From WHSW01 sp963842795 (GTDB taxonomy: Bacteria > Actinomycetota > Thermoleophilia > Solirubrobacterales > 70-9), in assembly GCA_963842795.1 (NCBI GenBank), contig CAWJHV010000008.1:1-64000 (forward strand): DNA of 64,000 nt. Direction: 5' to 3'. Position 1 is the stretch's first letter. Each line of letters opens with the position of its first letter. The notes under the pieces are model-generated. The model was not told the DNA's origin. It worked only from the letters and a program-made list of their open reading frames with translations, and did not search any database. Shown here piece by piece: positions 28,089 to 35,631 of the stretch. The position numbers and the translations under genes are program-made.

Positions 28089-28149
28089 GACCCGCGCCGG
28101 CGCCCCCGAGGGGGTACGGTTTGCTCCGGAATCCATCAAGGAGGGCCTG

Positions 28150-28764
28150 ATGTCTCGGATGCGCAAGACGGCGCTCGGCGCGATCGCCGCGATCCTCACC
28201 ACCGCCGCAATAACGGCCCCGGCCGCGAGTGCCGACGTGGTGCTCCCGTTCAAGGACTACCGCGTGGGCGGATCGCTGACGGTCAAGAAGCTCGACCAGT
28301 CGGTGACCCTGCCGCAGGGGTCGACCTTCAACGGCAGGGCGAACCTGACCTCGCACCGGCTCCGGGGCGACGTCTTCGTGCCCGAGTTCACGTCGACGAT
28401 CGAGGTTGCAGGCGTCCCGACCGAGGTGACCACCGAGCTCGAGCAGGTGAGGCCCGTCCACGGGAGCATCAATGTCGACTCGTCCGCAGCCCACATCCGC
28501 TCGAAGACCACGGCGATCCTTCACATCCGCTCGCTGAGCATCGGCGGCCTGAGCGTGCCGACGACCTGCCAGACGGCGGAGCCGCTGGAGCTCAAGATGA
28601 ACTTCGACGGCCCGCTGCTGTTCCCGATCGCCTTCGACGGCACGACGACGATCCCGCCCCTGCGCCGCTGCGGCCTGCTCGGGCCGACGCTGACCCTGCT
28701 GATGTCGGGGCCGGACAACCCCTTCCACCTGACGCTGGCACCGCCGCCCCCGCCGGCGTCCTGA
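28150..28764 (+). CDS. Secreted beta-rich protein of unknown function
   Basis: The 204-residue protein has a clear signal peptide (RKTALGAIAAILTTAAITAPAASA, cut near residue 29). A mature domain with strand-like alternation follows (YRVGGSLTVKKLDQSVTLPQ; AAHIRSKTTAILHIRSLSI) and two cysteines (TTCQTAE and RRCGLL), with a proline-rich end. It has the start pattern of exported lipid-binding-like proteins of actinobacteria, but no function is known. A GGAGG stretch lies before the ATG. It converges with dxs, with a 14-base palindrome spanning both stops. Confidence 0.75.
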   Translation: MSRMRKTALGAIAAILTTAAITAPAASADVVLPFKDYRVGGSLTVKKLDQSVTLPQGSTFNGRANLTSHRLRGDVFVPEFTSTIEVAGVPTEVTTELEQVRPVHGSINVDSSAAHIRSKTTAILHIRSLSIGGLSVPTTCQTAEPLELKMNFDGPLLFPIAFDGTTTIPPLRRCGLLGPTLTLLMSGPDNPFHLTLAPPPPPAS

Positions 28765-28770
28765 TCTGGA

Positions 28771-30786
28771 TCAGCCCGAGACGGTGTCGCGAGCGGCCAG
28801 GGCCGCCGCGACCCGCTCGGCGACCGCGGCCCCGGTGAGCCCGACCTCCTCGCGCAGGAGGTCCGGCTTGCCGTGGGTGACGTAGCGGTCCGGGAGCCCG
28901 ACGCGCATCACGCGGGCGCGCCCGCCGTCGAAGGCGTCCTCGACGTGCTCGAGCACCCCGGAGCCGATGCCGCCGGCGAGCACGTTCTCCTCGATCGTCA
29001 CCAGCAGGTCGTGCTCGGCCGCCAGGCGCTCGATCAGCGCCTCGTCGAGGGGCTTGGCGAAGCGGGCGTCGGCGACCGTGACCGAGAGCTCGTGCTCGGC
29101 GAGCAGCGCCGCGGCGTCGAGCGCCACCCGGACGCCGTAGCCGTAACCGAGCAGCGCCACGCGCTCGCCCTCCTGGAGCAGCTCGCCTGTACCGATCGAG
29201 ATCGCCCGGGCGCGGTCGGGCAGCGGCACGCCCTCCGCGGTGCCGCGGGGATAGCGGAAGGCGATCGGGCCGTCGTCGTGGGCAAGCGCGGTGCGCAACA
29301 TGTGGCAGAGCATCGCCTCGTCGCGCGGCGCCATCACGACCACGTTCGGCAGGGCTCGGAAGTAGGAGACGTCGAAGGCGCCGTGGTGGGTCGGGCCGTC
29401 GTCGCCGACGAGCCCGGCGCGGTCCATCGCGAAGACCACGTTCAGCTTCTGGAGGCAGACGTCGTGGACGAGTTGGTCGTAGGCGCGCTGGAGGAACGTC
29501 GAGTAGATCGCGCAGACCGGCTTCGCGCCCTGGATCGCAAGGCCGGCGGCGAACAGGACCGCGTCCTGCTCGGCGATCCCGACGTCGTAGTACTGCCGCG
29601 GGCATTCCTTCTCCAGCGCCGCCAGGCCCGTCCCCCCCGCCATCGCCGCGGTGATCCCGATCACGCGCGGGTCGCGCTTGGCCTCGATCACGAGCGCGTC
29701 GCCGAACACCGACGTGTAGGCGGGCGGCGGCTTCGCAGCCTCCTCCGGGCGCGCCCCCTCGGACATCTCTCCCCGGGTGAGCGGAGGCTTTGGCGGCGAC
29801 TTCTTCGCCGCCGGCTTGCCCTCGACGATCGAGCCGGGCTTCGCCGCGTGCCACTTCTCCATCCCCTCGAGCCCGCCCTCCTCGGCCGGCTCGAAGCCCT
29901 TGCCCTTGACCGTGTGGATGTGGACGACGACCGGCCGGTCGGCCTCCAGCGCGGCCTCGAGGTTCGAGCGCAGAGCGGTCACGTCGTGGCCGTCGAAGGG
30001 GCCCATGTAGGCGAGGTCGAGCTCCTCGAAGAAGAGCCCCGGCGCCGCGTAGGCCTTGATCGCCGCCTTGATCTCCGGCCCGAGGCGTCCGATCGTGTCG
30101 CCGAGCCCGAGCGGCAGCCTCGTCAGCCGCGACTCGACCTCCTCGCGGGCGTGGTAGAGGCGCGGGTTGGCGCGCAGGCGCTGGAACGAGCGCGCGATCG
30201 CGCCCACGTTTGGTGAGATCGACATCCCGTTGTCGTTGAGGACGATCACGATCGGGGTCTGCAGGCCGCCGGCGTTGTGCAACGCCTCGAACGCGACCCC
30301 GCCGGTAAGCGCCCCGTCGCCGATCACCGCGACGACCTTGCCGTCCTCGCCGATCCCGTGCCGCATCGCCTCCTTGAGCCCGACCGCGTAGCCGATCGAG
30401 GTCGATGCGTGCCCCGCGCCCATGATGTCGTGCTCGGACTCGAACACCGAGCAGAACGGCGCCAGCCCCGCGTACTGGCGGATCGTCTCCAGCCGGTCGG
30501 CGCGCCCGGTGAGGACCTTGTGCGGGTAGGCCTGATGGCCGACGTCCCAAAGGATCTTGTCGCGCGGCGACTCGAGCAGCGCGTGCAGGACCGTGGTCAG
30601 CTCGCAGGTCCCGAGGTTGGCGCCGAAGTGGCCGCCGATCTCGCCAATCGTGTCGATGATCAGCTCGCGGACCTCCTGGGCGATCTGCGCCAGCTCCTCG
30701 TCGGAGCGACCCTCGAGATCGGCGGGGCTCTCGATCGAGTCGAGCAGGCGCGCCTCCTCGTGGTTGTCCGCGGTCGAGTCGGTCAT
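28771..30786 (-). CDS. dxs: 1-deoxy-D-xylulose-5-phosphate synthase
   Basis: Dxs condenses pyruvate and glyceraldehyde 3-phosphate to DXP, the first step of the MEP isoprenoid route, and needs thiamin diphosphate. The 671-residue protein has WDVGHQAYPHKVLTGR, the ThDP motif GDGALTGGVAFEALHN and NDNGMSISPNVGA, the transketolase-like middle (GIAEQDAVLFAAGLA), and the C-terminal transketolase domain. It is about 40 residues longer than usual because of a charged linker (KKSPPKPPLTRGEMSEGARP) between domains. It lies 39 bases after the prenyl diphosphate synthase gene on the same strand. Confidence 0.97.
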   Translation of the reverse strand: MTDSTADNHEEARLLDSIESPADLEGRSDEELAQIAQEVRELIIDTIGEIGGHFGANLGTCELTTVLHALLESPRDKILWDVGHQAYPHKVLTGRADRLETIRQYAGLAPFCSVFESEHDIMGAGHASTSIGYAVGLKEAMRHGIGEDGKVVAVIGDGALTGGVAFEALHNAGGLQTPIVIVLNDNGMSISPNVGAIARSFQRLRANPRLYHAREEVESRLTRLPLGLGDTIGRLGPEIKAAIKAYAAPGLFFEELDLAYMGPFDGHDVTALRSNLEAALEADRPVVVHIHTVKGKGFEPAEEGGLEGMEKWHAAKPGSIVEGKPAAKKSPPKPPLTRGEMSEGARPEEAAKPPPAYTSVFGDALVIEAKRDPRVIGITAAMAGGTGLAALEKECPRQYYDVGIAEQDAVLFAAGLAIQGAKPVCAIYSTFLQRAYDQLVHDVCLQKLNVVFAMDRAGLVGDDGPTHHGAFDVSYFRALPNVVVMAPRDEAMLCHMLRTALAHDDGPIAFRYPRGTAEGVPLPDRARAISIGTGELLQEGERVALLGYGYGVRVALDAAALLAEHELSVTVADARFAKPLDEALIERLAAEHDLLVTIEENVLAGGIGSGVLEHVEDAFDGGRARVMRVGLPDRYVTHGKPDLLREEVGLTGAAVAERVAAALAARDTVSG

Positions 30787-30825
30787 CGGAGCGCAGCGAG
30801 GATTGTCGCAGCCCGCCGCCTGCGC

Positions 30826-31698
30826 TCAGGCCTGGCGGGTGCGGATGAAATCGGTGACCTTGGCGAGGTCGGCGGTCTCGCCGGCCACCTGGGCGAGGGC
30901 GTCGCGGGCGTTGCGGTGCGACTCGGCGGCGAGCTCTCGCGCCCGCTCGAGCCCGAACAGGCTCACGTAGGTCACCTTGCCGTGGCGCTCGTCGGAGCCG
31001 TGGGGCTTTCCCAGCTGCTCGTCCGAGCCGGTGACGTCGAGGATGTCGTCGACGATCTGGAACAGCACCCCGAGCTCGTCGGCGAACCGGCGATAGGCGT
31101 CCATCTCGGTCGCCGGCAGCCCCGCGAGGAGCAGCGGCACGGCGACGCTGGCGGCGATCAGGCGACCGGTCTTCAGCATGTGCAGCTCGCGGAGTCGCTC
31201 GGCGTCGAGCCCGCCGGCGGCGGCGACGTCGACGTACTGGCCGCCGACCATCCCCTCCGCCCCGGTCGCCCGGGTGAGCTCGGCGAGCGCCGCCAGCACG
31301 CGGTCGGGATCGGCCTTCTGGCGCTCGCAGAAGAGCCTGATCGCCTCCGCGAACAGCCCGTCGCCGGCGAGGATGGCCACCGCCTCGCCATAGACGACGT
31401 GCGAGGTCGGGCGGCCCCGGCGGAGCTCGTCGTCGTCCATCGCCGGGAGGTCGTCGTGGATCAGCGAGTAGGTGTGGATGAGCTCGATCGCCGCGGCGGC
31501 CGGGAGCACGTCGGCGGGGTCGGTGCCCGCCGAGCGCGCCGCCGCGAGGCAGAGCACGGGGCGAATCCGCTTGCCGCCGGCGAGCAGCGAGTAGCGCATC
31601 GCCTCGTCGAGACCGGCCGTGGCCGCGGTCTCGGAGAACGAGAGTCGCTCGAGGTACGCCTCCACCAGCCGGCGAAGGTCCTCCGGGTAGTCCGCCAT
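30826..31698 (-). CDS. ispA: Short-chain isoprenyl diphosphate synthase (FPP/GGPP type)
   Basis: This 290-residue enzyme extends allylic diphosphates with IPP. It has the first aspartate-rich motif with two extra residues (HDDLPAMDDDELRRG, the bacterial FPP synthase form) and the second (FQIVDDILDVTG), plus GGKRIRPVL. Length and motif spacing match IspA. The exact product (C15 or C20) cannot be fixed from sequence alone. ATG at 31698 starts MADYPEDLRRLVEAYL. It is in an operon with dxs downstream and the xseB-like gene upstream, so isoprenoid supply is grouped with nusB. Confidence 0.93.
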   Translation of the reverse strand: MADYPEDLRRLVEAYLERLSFSETAATAGLDEAMRYSLLAGGKRIRPVLCLAAARSAGTDPADVLPAAAAIELIHTYSLIHDDLPAMDDDELRRGRPTSHVVYGEAVAILAGDGLFAEAIRLFCERQKADPDRVLAALAELTRATGAEGMVGGQYVDVAAAGGLDAERLRELHMLKTGRLIAASVAVPLLLAGLPATEMDAYRRFADELGVLFQIVDDILDVTGSDEQLGKPHGSDERHGKVTYVSLFGLERARELAAESHRNARDALAQVAGETADLAKVTDFIRTRQA

Positions 31699-31714
31699 CC
31701 GGCCCCCGCGCCCC

Positions 31715-31903
31715 TCAGCCGTCGTCGTCGCCGGCCTCGCGCAGGGCGCGGTCGATCTCGTTCCCGGCCTCGCTGACCAGCTCAGCGGCCTCGCGGGCGA
31801 GCTCCGCCGCACGCTCGTCGCCGACGTCGGGCTCGCGGAGCTGCTCGGCGAGCTCGCCGATCTTCGACCCGAGCTCGCGCACGCGAGCCGCCGGATCGCT
31901 CAC
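31715..31903 (-). CDS. Exonuclease VII small-subunit-like helical protein
   Basis: A 62-residue, almost entirely helical acidic protein (RVRELGSKIGELAEQL; AAELAREAAELVSEAG). GTG overlaps the nusB stop (GTGA). Its location just before ispA and dxs is where xseB often lies, and size and helical hairpin pattern agree. The usual FEEALxxLExIVxxLE pattern is not clear, so the call is tentative; a different small coiled-coil protein is possible. No xseA is seen in the window. Confidence 0.45.
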   Translation of the reverse strand: MSDPAARVRELGSKIGELAEQLREPDVGDERAAELAREAAELVSEAGNEIDRALREAGDDDG

Positions 31904-32277
31904 GAGGCAGCCTCGGAGAGCTCGCGCGCCGCCGAGCCCAGGATCCCGTTGACGAACCCCGGCGCGTCGGCGCCGCAGAACTCCTGCGCCAGGCTCACGG
32001 CCTCGTCGATCGCCACCTCGACCGGGAGCCCTTCGCGCATCTCATACAGCGCCACGCGCATGATCGACCGCTCCAGCGCCGCGATCCGGTCGAGCTCCCA
32101 CCCGCGAGAGAGCCGCCCGATCTCCTCGTCGATCGACGGCAGCTGCGAGTCGACCCCGTGCGCCAGTTCCCGCGTAAAGGGCTTCGCCCCCTCGAGCAGC
32201 CCATCGAGCGCCCGCCCCGTCACATCGCGCTGGTACAGCGCGAACACCGCGTCCCGCCGTTGATCGGAGCGTCTCAT
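31900..32277 (-). CDS. nusB: Transcription antitermination factor NusB
   Basis: NusB, with NusE/S10, binds boxA RNA in rRNA antitermination. The 125-residue all-helical protein begins RRSDQRRDAVFALYQRDVTG, contains WELDRIAALERSIMRVALYE and VAIDEAVSLAQEF, and ends in FVNGILG, all diagnostic. ATG overlaps the stop of the upstream DUF559 gene (ATGA) and its stop overlaps the next GTG, so it lies in a tightly coupled run. In actinobacteria nusB normally follows efp directly; here the DUF559 gene has been inserted. Confidence 0.94.
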   Translation of the reverse strand: MRRSDQRRDAVFALYQRDVTGRALDGLLEGAKPFTRELAHGVDSQLPSIDEEIGRLSRGWELDRIAALERSIMRVALYEMREGLPVEVAIDEAVSLAQEFCGADAPGFVNGILGSAARELSEAAS

Positions 32278-33203
32278 CGTGCGGAGGCTACTGGCGCGCC
32301 CGCGGCGCGGAGGCGCGCGACGGTCTCGCGGCGTCGAGCGACCACCTGGTGCCAGGTAGCCCGGATCACCCGCTCCCCGTGGGACTCGAGGAAGGCTTGG
32401 CGTTCGGCGTCGTCCTCGCGAGCGAGCGAATCATCGTGCCAAGCGCGACCATCAGCTTCCAGGATCAATCGCTGCTCGGGCCAGCGAAAGTCCGGGACGA
32501 TCCTTCGGCCGTCGATCAGGAGCGGCTGGTTGACATCCGGGTGGGCGAACCCGGCATCGAGTAACAGCTGAAGCGTGACGTCCTCGAGCACGGATCGGGT
32601 CGGGGCGGGCCCCGAAGCGATCAGGCTCCTCAGCCTCGCGCTCCCCCGCCGAGGCCCGAGGCGCTCGACGACCTCGAGCAGTTGAGATACGTGGACCCGT
32701 CGCTTGCCCTGGGCCCTTCGAACAGCTCCTCGAGCGACGGGAAGCTCCGCAACGGCAGCGAGATCGAGGAGGGTCCGGGCGGCGCTCGTGACCGGCACGC
32801 CTCGGTGCCGCGTTCGATCCCGCGGATCGAGAGTGGCGGTCCTGTGCACGATGATGCCGGGAATCACCCGCGTGGCCGGACCGACGACGGTCACGTGCGG
32901 AGATCGACCCCCATCGTTGTCGATGAACTCCCAGAGCTCGGTGCCTGACCAGTGGCCGAGCACCGCACCGGGGCCGCACGCCTTCACCGCCGCGAGCATC
33001 CTTCCCTCATAGGGCGGGTTGGCGTGACCCACCGCCCAGACCCCCCGGTAGAGCCGATGAAGCCGCCCACGAGCGGCCCGCCGCGAGATCGCCGCATAGT
33101 TCAACCCGCACGCGAGCAGCTCCGCCGTTGACAGCACCCCCCACGCCTCCCCGGCGCACTTCGCCACCTCTCGATCGCATCGAGCGTCGAGTTTCTTTCG
33201 CAT
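32274..33203 (-). CDS. AbiEi-antitoxin-like N-terminus fused to a DUF559 nuclease-like domain
   Basis: The 309-residue protein starts with a winged-helix domain resembling AbiEi-type antitoxins (VLSTAELLACGLNYAAISRR; LHRLYRGVWAVGH), then a middle beta-rich part. It ends in a DUF559 domain with the PD-(D/E)xK-like core PDFRWPEQRLILEADGRAWH and later FLESHGERVIRATW. All expected acidic residues are present, so a Vsr-like nuclease fold may be active. No AbiEii-type toxin gene lies beside it. The gene is coupled to nusB (ATGA). The ATG at 33203 is used; another lies 10 codons upstream. Neither has a good ribosome-binding site. Confidence 0.7.
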   Translation of the reverse strand: MRKKLDARCDREVAKCAGEAWGVLSTAELLACGLNYAAISRRAARGRLHRLYRGVWAVGHANPPYEGRMLAAVKACGPGAVLGHWSGTELWEFIDNDGGRSPHVTVVGPATRVIPGIIVHRTATLDPRDRTRHRGVPVTSAARTLLDLAAVAELPVARGAVRRAQGKRRVHVSQLLEVVERLGPRRGSARLRSLIASGPAPTRSVLEDVTLQLLLDAGFAHPDVNQPLLIDGRRIVPDFRWPEQRLILEADGRAWHDDSLAREDDAERQAFLESHGERVIRATWHQVVARRRETVARLRAAGAPVASAR

Positions 33204-33295
33204 AGGAGAAGGAAGTCGACGCTCGCCGGGCATGGGCGCACGGTGACGCTCCGGAGCGCGCGTGGGGTGCGCGGGTGTGTCGAGAGGGTGGTGCG

Positions 33296-33856
33296 TTACG
33301 CGCGGGAGACGTACTCGCCGCTGCGGGTGTCGACGCGGACGCGGTCGCCCTCGTTGACGAACAGGGGCACCTGGACGACGACGCCGGACTCGAGCGTCGC
33401 CGGCTTCGTGCCGCCGCCGGAGGCGGTGTCGCCCTTGAGCCCCGGGTCGGTCTGCGAGACGGTCAATTCGACGGCGCTCGCGACCTGGACGCCCGAGGGG
33501 CGCTCGTCGACGAGCAGCAGCTCGATCGTGTCGTTGGGCAGCACCCAGCGCATCTCCTCGGCGATCGAGTCCTTGGGGAGCTCGAGCTGGTCGTAGGTCT
33601 CGCTGTCCATGAACACCGCCATGTCGCCCGAGTCGTAGAGGTACTGCATGCGCTTGGTCTCGGTCCGGACCGGGCGGAACTTCTCCCCCGCCCGAAAGGT
33701 CTTGTCGACCACGTTGCCGTCCTCGACCCGCTTCAGCTTCGTGCGCACGAACGCCCCGCCCTTGCCGGGCTTGACGTGCTGGAAATCCATGATCCGCCAG
33801 ATCGTTCCCTCGACCTCGATGTGGGCGCCGTTCTTGAACTGGTTGGTGCTGATCAT
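33296..33856 (-). CDS. efp: Elongation factor P
   Basis: EF-P relieves ribosome stalling at polyproline stretches. The 186-residue protein has three beta-barrel domains. The conserved loop KPGKGGAFVRTKL places an unmodified-type lysine at K32. Length and the ending DTRSGEYVSRA are standard. This matters here because several window proteins carry proline runs (the PPGQ sigma factor and PPPPP in the secreted protein). It reads away from the tail-collar genes, and in related genomes pepP precedes it directly. Confidence 0.96.
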   Translation of the reverse strand: MISTNQFKNGAHIEVEGTIWRIMDFQHVKPGKGGAFVRTKLKRVEDGNVVDKTFRAGEKFRPVRTETKRMQYLYDSGDMAVFMDSETYDQLELPKDSIAEEMRWVLPNDTIELLLVDERPSGVQVASAVELTVSQTDPGLKGDTASGGGTKPATLESGVVVQVPLFVNEGDRVRVDTRSGEYVSRA

Positions 33857-33951
33857 CGGCGTGGGAGGGTAGCGACGCCCAGCCCGACTCAGGGTGCGAG
33901 ACGCGGAGAGCTCGCGTGCCTTGACCGAACCCCGGCGGTTGATTAGGGTCG

Positions 33952-34734
33952 ATGTCCGTGGCGGGGGAAGGCAGCACCAGGCGGAATTTCCTTCAGCGGG
34001 GGGCGGGATTGGCCGCGGCCGCCGTGGTCGGCACCGCGGGGCTCGAGGTGCCGCGGGCGCTCGGGCAACGCAGCGACGGGATCGACGCGTTCCCCGGCGA
34101 GCTCCGCCTCTTCGCGGGCGACTGGGTGCCGACCGGATGGCTGCCGTGCCGTGGCGGCGAGTTCGACCGCGCCAAGTACCCGGACCTCGCCAAGGCGCTC
34201 GGCAACGCCTTCGGTGTGGCCAACGACGGCCAGTTCGACCTCCCGGACCTGCGCGGCCGGGCGCTGCTCGGAAGCGGCGATCCGCCCGGGGGGCAGGGCC
34301 AGCGGGTCGGAAAGGACGGCGACGGGCTCTGCGCCCGCGCCGACGGGGACAGCCCGGCGACGCTCGCCCTCACCATGCTCATCAGCCCGAAGATCCAGAC
34401 CGGCCGGCAGCTGATCGGCGAGATTCGCCCGTTCGCGCTCGGGTTCGCGCCTAAGGACTGGCTCGTCTGCGACGGCTCGCCGGTGAAGATCGGAATCAAC
34501 CCGGCCCTGTTCTCCGTCTGCGGGTTCAGGTTCGGGGGCGACGACCGCGACATCTTCGAGCTCCCGGACCTCCGCGGGTTCACCCCGATCGGCGCCGGTG
34601 ACGGACCCGGTCTGCCCGCAGCCCCGCCCGGATCGCGGACGCGGGGGCTCGCGCCGGAGGGCGGCGACCGTCCGCCTCGGCTTCACTTCACCCACTGCAT
34701 CGCCTCTCGGGGCGACTACCCGGGGCGCGACTGA
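33952..34734 (+). CDS. Tat-exported protein with two phage-tail-collar domains
   Basis: The 260-residue protein begins with a twin-arginine signal (TRRNFLQRGAGLAAAAVVG, residues 9-27). Two tail-collar/MDP-type domains follow, each marked by a CDG/CRG entry and the LPDLRG motif: FDLPDLRGRALLGSG in the first, FELPDLRGFTPIGAG in the second. Such domains occur in phage tail fibres and in bacterial surface or microcystin-dependent proteins. No other phage gene is nearby. It overlaps the next gene by one base (TGATG), so both are co-translated. The ligand and role are unknown. Confidence 0.78.
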   Translation: MSVAGEGSTRRNFLQRGAGLAAAAVVGTAGLEVPRALGQRSDGIDAFPGELRLFAGDWVPTGWLPCRGGEFDRAKYPDLAKALGNAFGVANDGQFDLPDLRGRALLGSGDPPGGQGQRVGKDGDGLCARADGDSPATLALTMLISPKIQTGRQLIGEIRPFALGFAPKDWLVCDGSPVKIGINPALFSVCGFRFGGDDRDIFELPDLRGFTPIGAGDGPGLPAAPPGSRTRGLAPEGGDRPPRLHFTHCIASRGDYPGRD

Positions 34735-35054
34735 TGCCGTATTTCGTCGGCGAGATCCGGGCGTTCGGCGACGGCGAGCTGCCGAGTGACTTCCTGCCCT
34801 GCGACGGGCGGGAGCTGAGCATCGGCAGCTACCTCCCGCTGTACTCCGTGATCGGAGCCACCTACGGCGGCGACGGCGAGAGCAGGTTCGCGCTCCCGGA
34901 CCTCCGGGGCCGGGTCGTGGCCGGCGCCGCGCCTGCCGACGGGCAGCCCTCCAGCCAGGCGAGCGGTCGCGACGGGGAGGATCCCGACGCGATTCCCTGG
35001 ACGGCAGTGCGCTGGGGGATCGCGGTGGCCGGCATCTTCCCGCAGCGGAACTGA
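34734..35054 (+). CDS. Single tail-collar domain protein
   Basis: The 106-residue protein has one collar domain: GEIRAFGDGELPSDFLPCDGRELSI, then YGGDGESRFALPDLRGRVVAG. It is closely related to the domains of the preceding gene but lacks a signal peptide. That raises the possibility that it is exported with its partner or acts as a cytoplasmic subunit. The ATG overlaps the previous stop (TGATG). The tail after residue 75 is low complexity. No function known. Confidence 0.72.
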   Translation: MPYFVGEIRAFGDGELPSDFLPCDGRELSIGSYLPLYSVIGATYGGDGESRFALPDLRGRVVAGAAPADGQPSSQASGRDGEDPDAIPWTAVRWGIAVAGIFPQRN

Positions 35055-35109
35055 CCGCTCACTCCGACGTGTGGGAGGCTCGCCCCGTCCACGTCGAAAA
35101 GGAGCCGTC

Positions 35110-35571
35110 ATGTCCCGCCTCGTCTCGATCGTCGTAGTTGCAGTCGCCGCCCTCGCCGTCGCCGCGCCGACCGCCGGAGCCGGCAAGCACAAACCGAAGA
35201 CCAAGAAGTTCAGCGCCTACGCGTTGGTCGACTCCGCGACGTTCGACGACCGCGACCCGCAGGGCGACTCCCAGGGCGACATGATCACCTTCACCCAGAA
35301 GCTGTTCACCGACTCGTCGATGACGACCCAGATCGGCAGCGACGAGGTCTTCTGCGTACGCACGATCGTCGGGGCTTCCCGGGTCTGCACCGGGATCTTC
35401 ACCCTCAAGGGCGGGGAGATCATGATCACCGGCCGGGAGAGCCTTGCGAAGCACTCGCTCGCGATCACCGGCGGCACGGGCAAGTACCGCAACGCGCGCG
35501 GCGAGATCGTGCTCGAGCCGGCGTCGATCGCCGCCGACCAGATGACGTTCAAGGTGACGGTCCGGCCGTAG
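35110..35571 (+). CDS. Secreted dirigent/allene-oxide-cyclase-like barrel protein
   Basis: The 153-residue protein has a signal peptide (RLVSIVVVAVAALAVAAPTAGA). Its barrel-like segment contains DDRDPQGDSQGDMITFTQKL, VCTGIFTLKGGEIMITGRES and a GGTGKYRNARGEIVLEP ending. This pattern resembles the allene oxide cyclase/dirigent-like fold found in secreted actinobacterial proteins. AAAGGAG lies before the ATG at 35110. A strong terminator follows. No enzymatic role can be assigned. Confidence 0.72.
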   Translation: MSRLVSIVVVAVAALAVAAPTAGAGKHKPKTKKFSAYALVDSATFDDRDPQGDSQGDMITFTQKLFTDSSMTTQIGSDEVFCVRTIVGASRVCTGIFTLKGGEIMITGRESLAKHSLAITGGTGKYRNARGEIVLEPASIAADQMTFKVTVRP

Positions 35572-35579
35572 CTCGAAGC

Positions 35580-35606
35580 CTGCGCCCGCGCCGGGCCCGG
35601 GCGCAG
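35580..35606 (+). terminator. Intrinsic terminator
   Basis: CTGCGCCCG (35580-35588) pairs with CGGGCGCAG (35598-35606), a 9-bp stem, followed by CTGTTTCAG. It begins 8 bases after the stop of the secreted barrel protein gene and precedes the M42 peptidase start. Confidence 0.65.
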
Positions 35607-35631
35607 CTGTTTCAGCTACTAGGCTGGCGCG

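Noticed and set aside
32274..33203. A complete type IV toxin-antitoxin pair (AbiEi/AbiEii)
   Set aside because: Only the antitoxin-like domain is present. The neighbours are nusB and efp, and no nucleotidyltransferase toxin is encoded.
33952..35054. Tail-collar domains, considered as a prophage remnant
   Set aside because: No capsid, terminase, tail or integrase gene is near, and the first protein has a Tat signal. xerD is the chromosomal recombinase, not a phage integrase.
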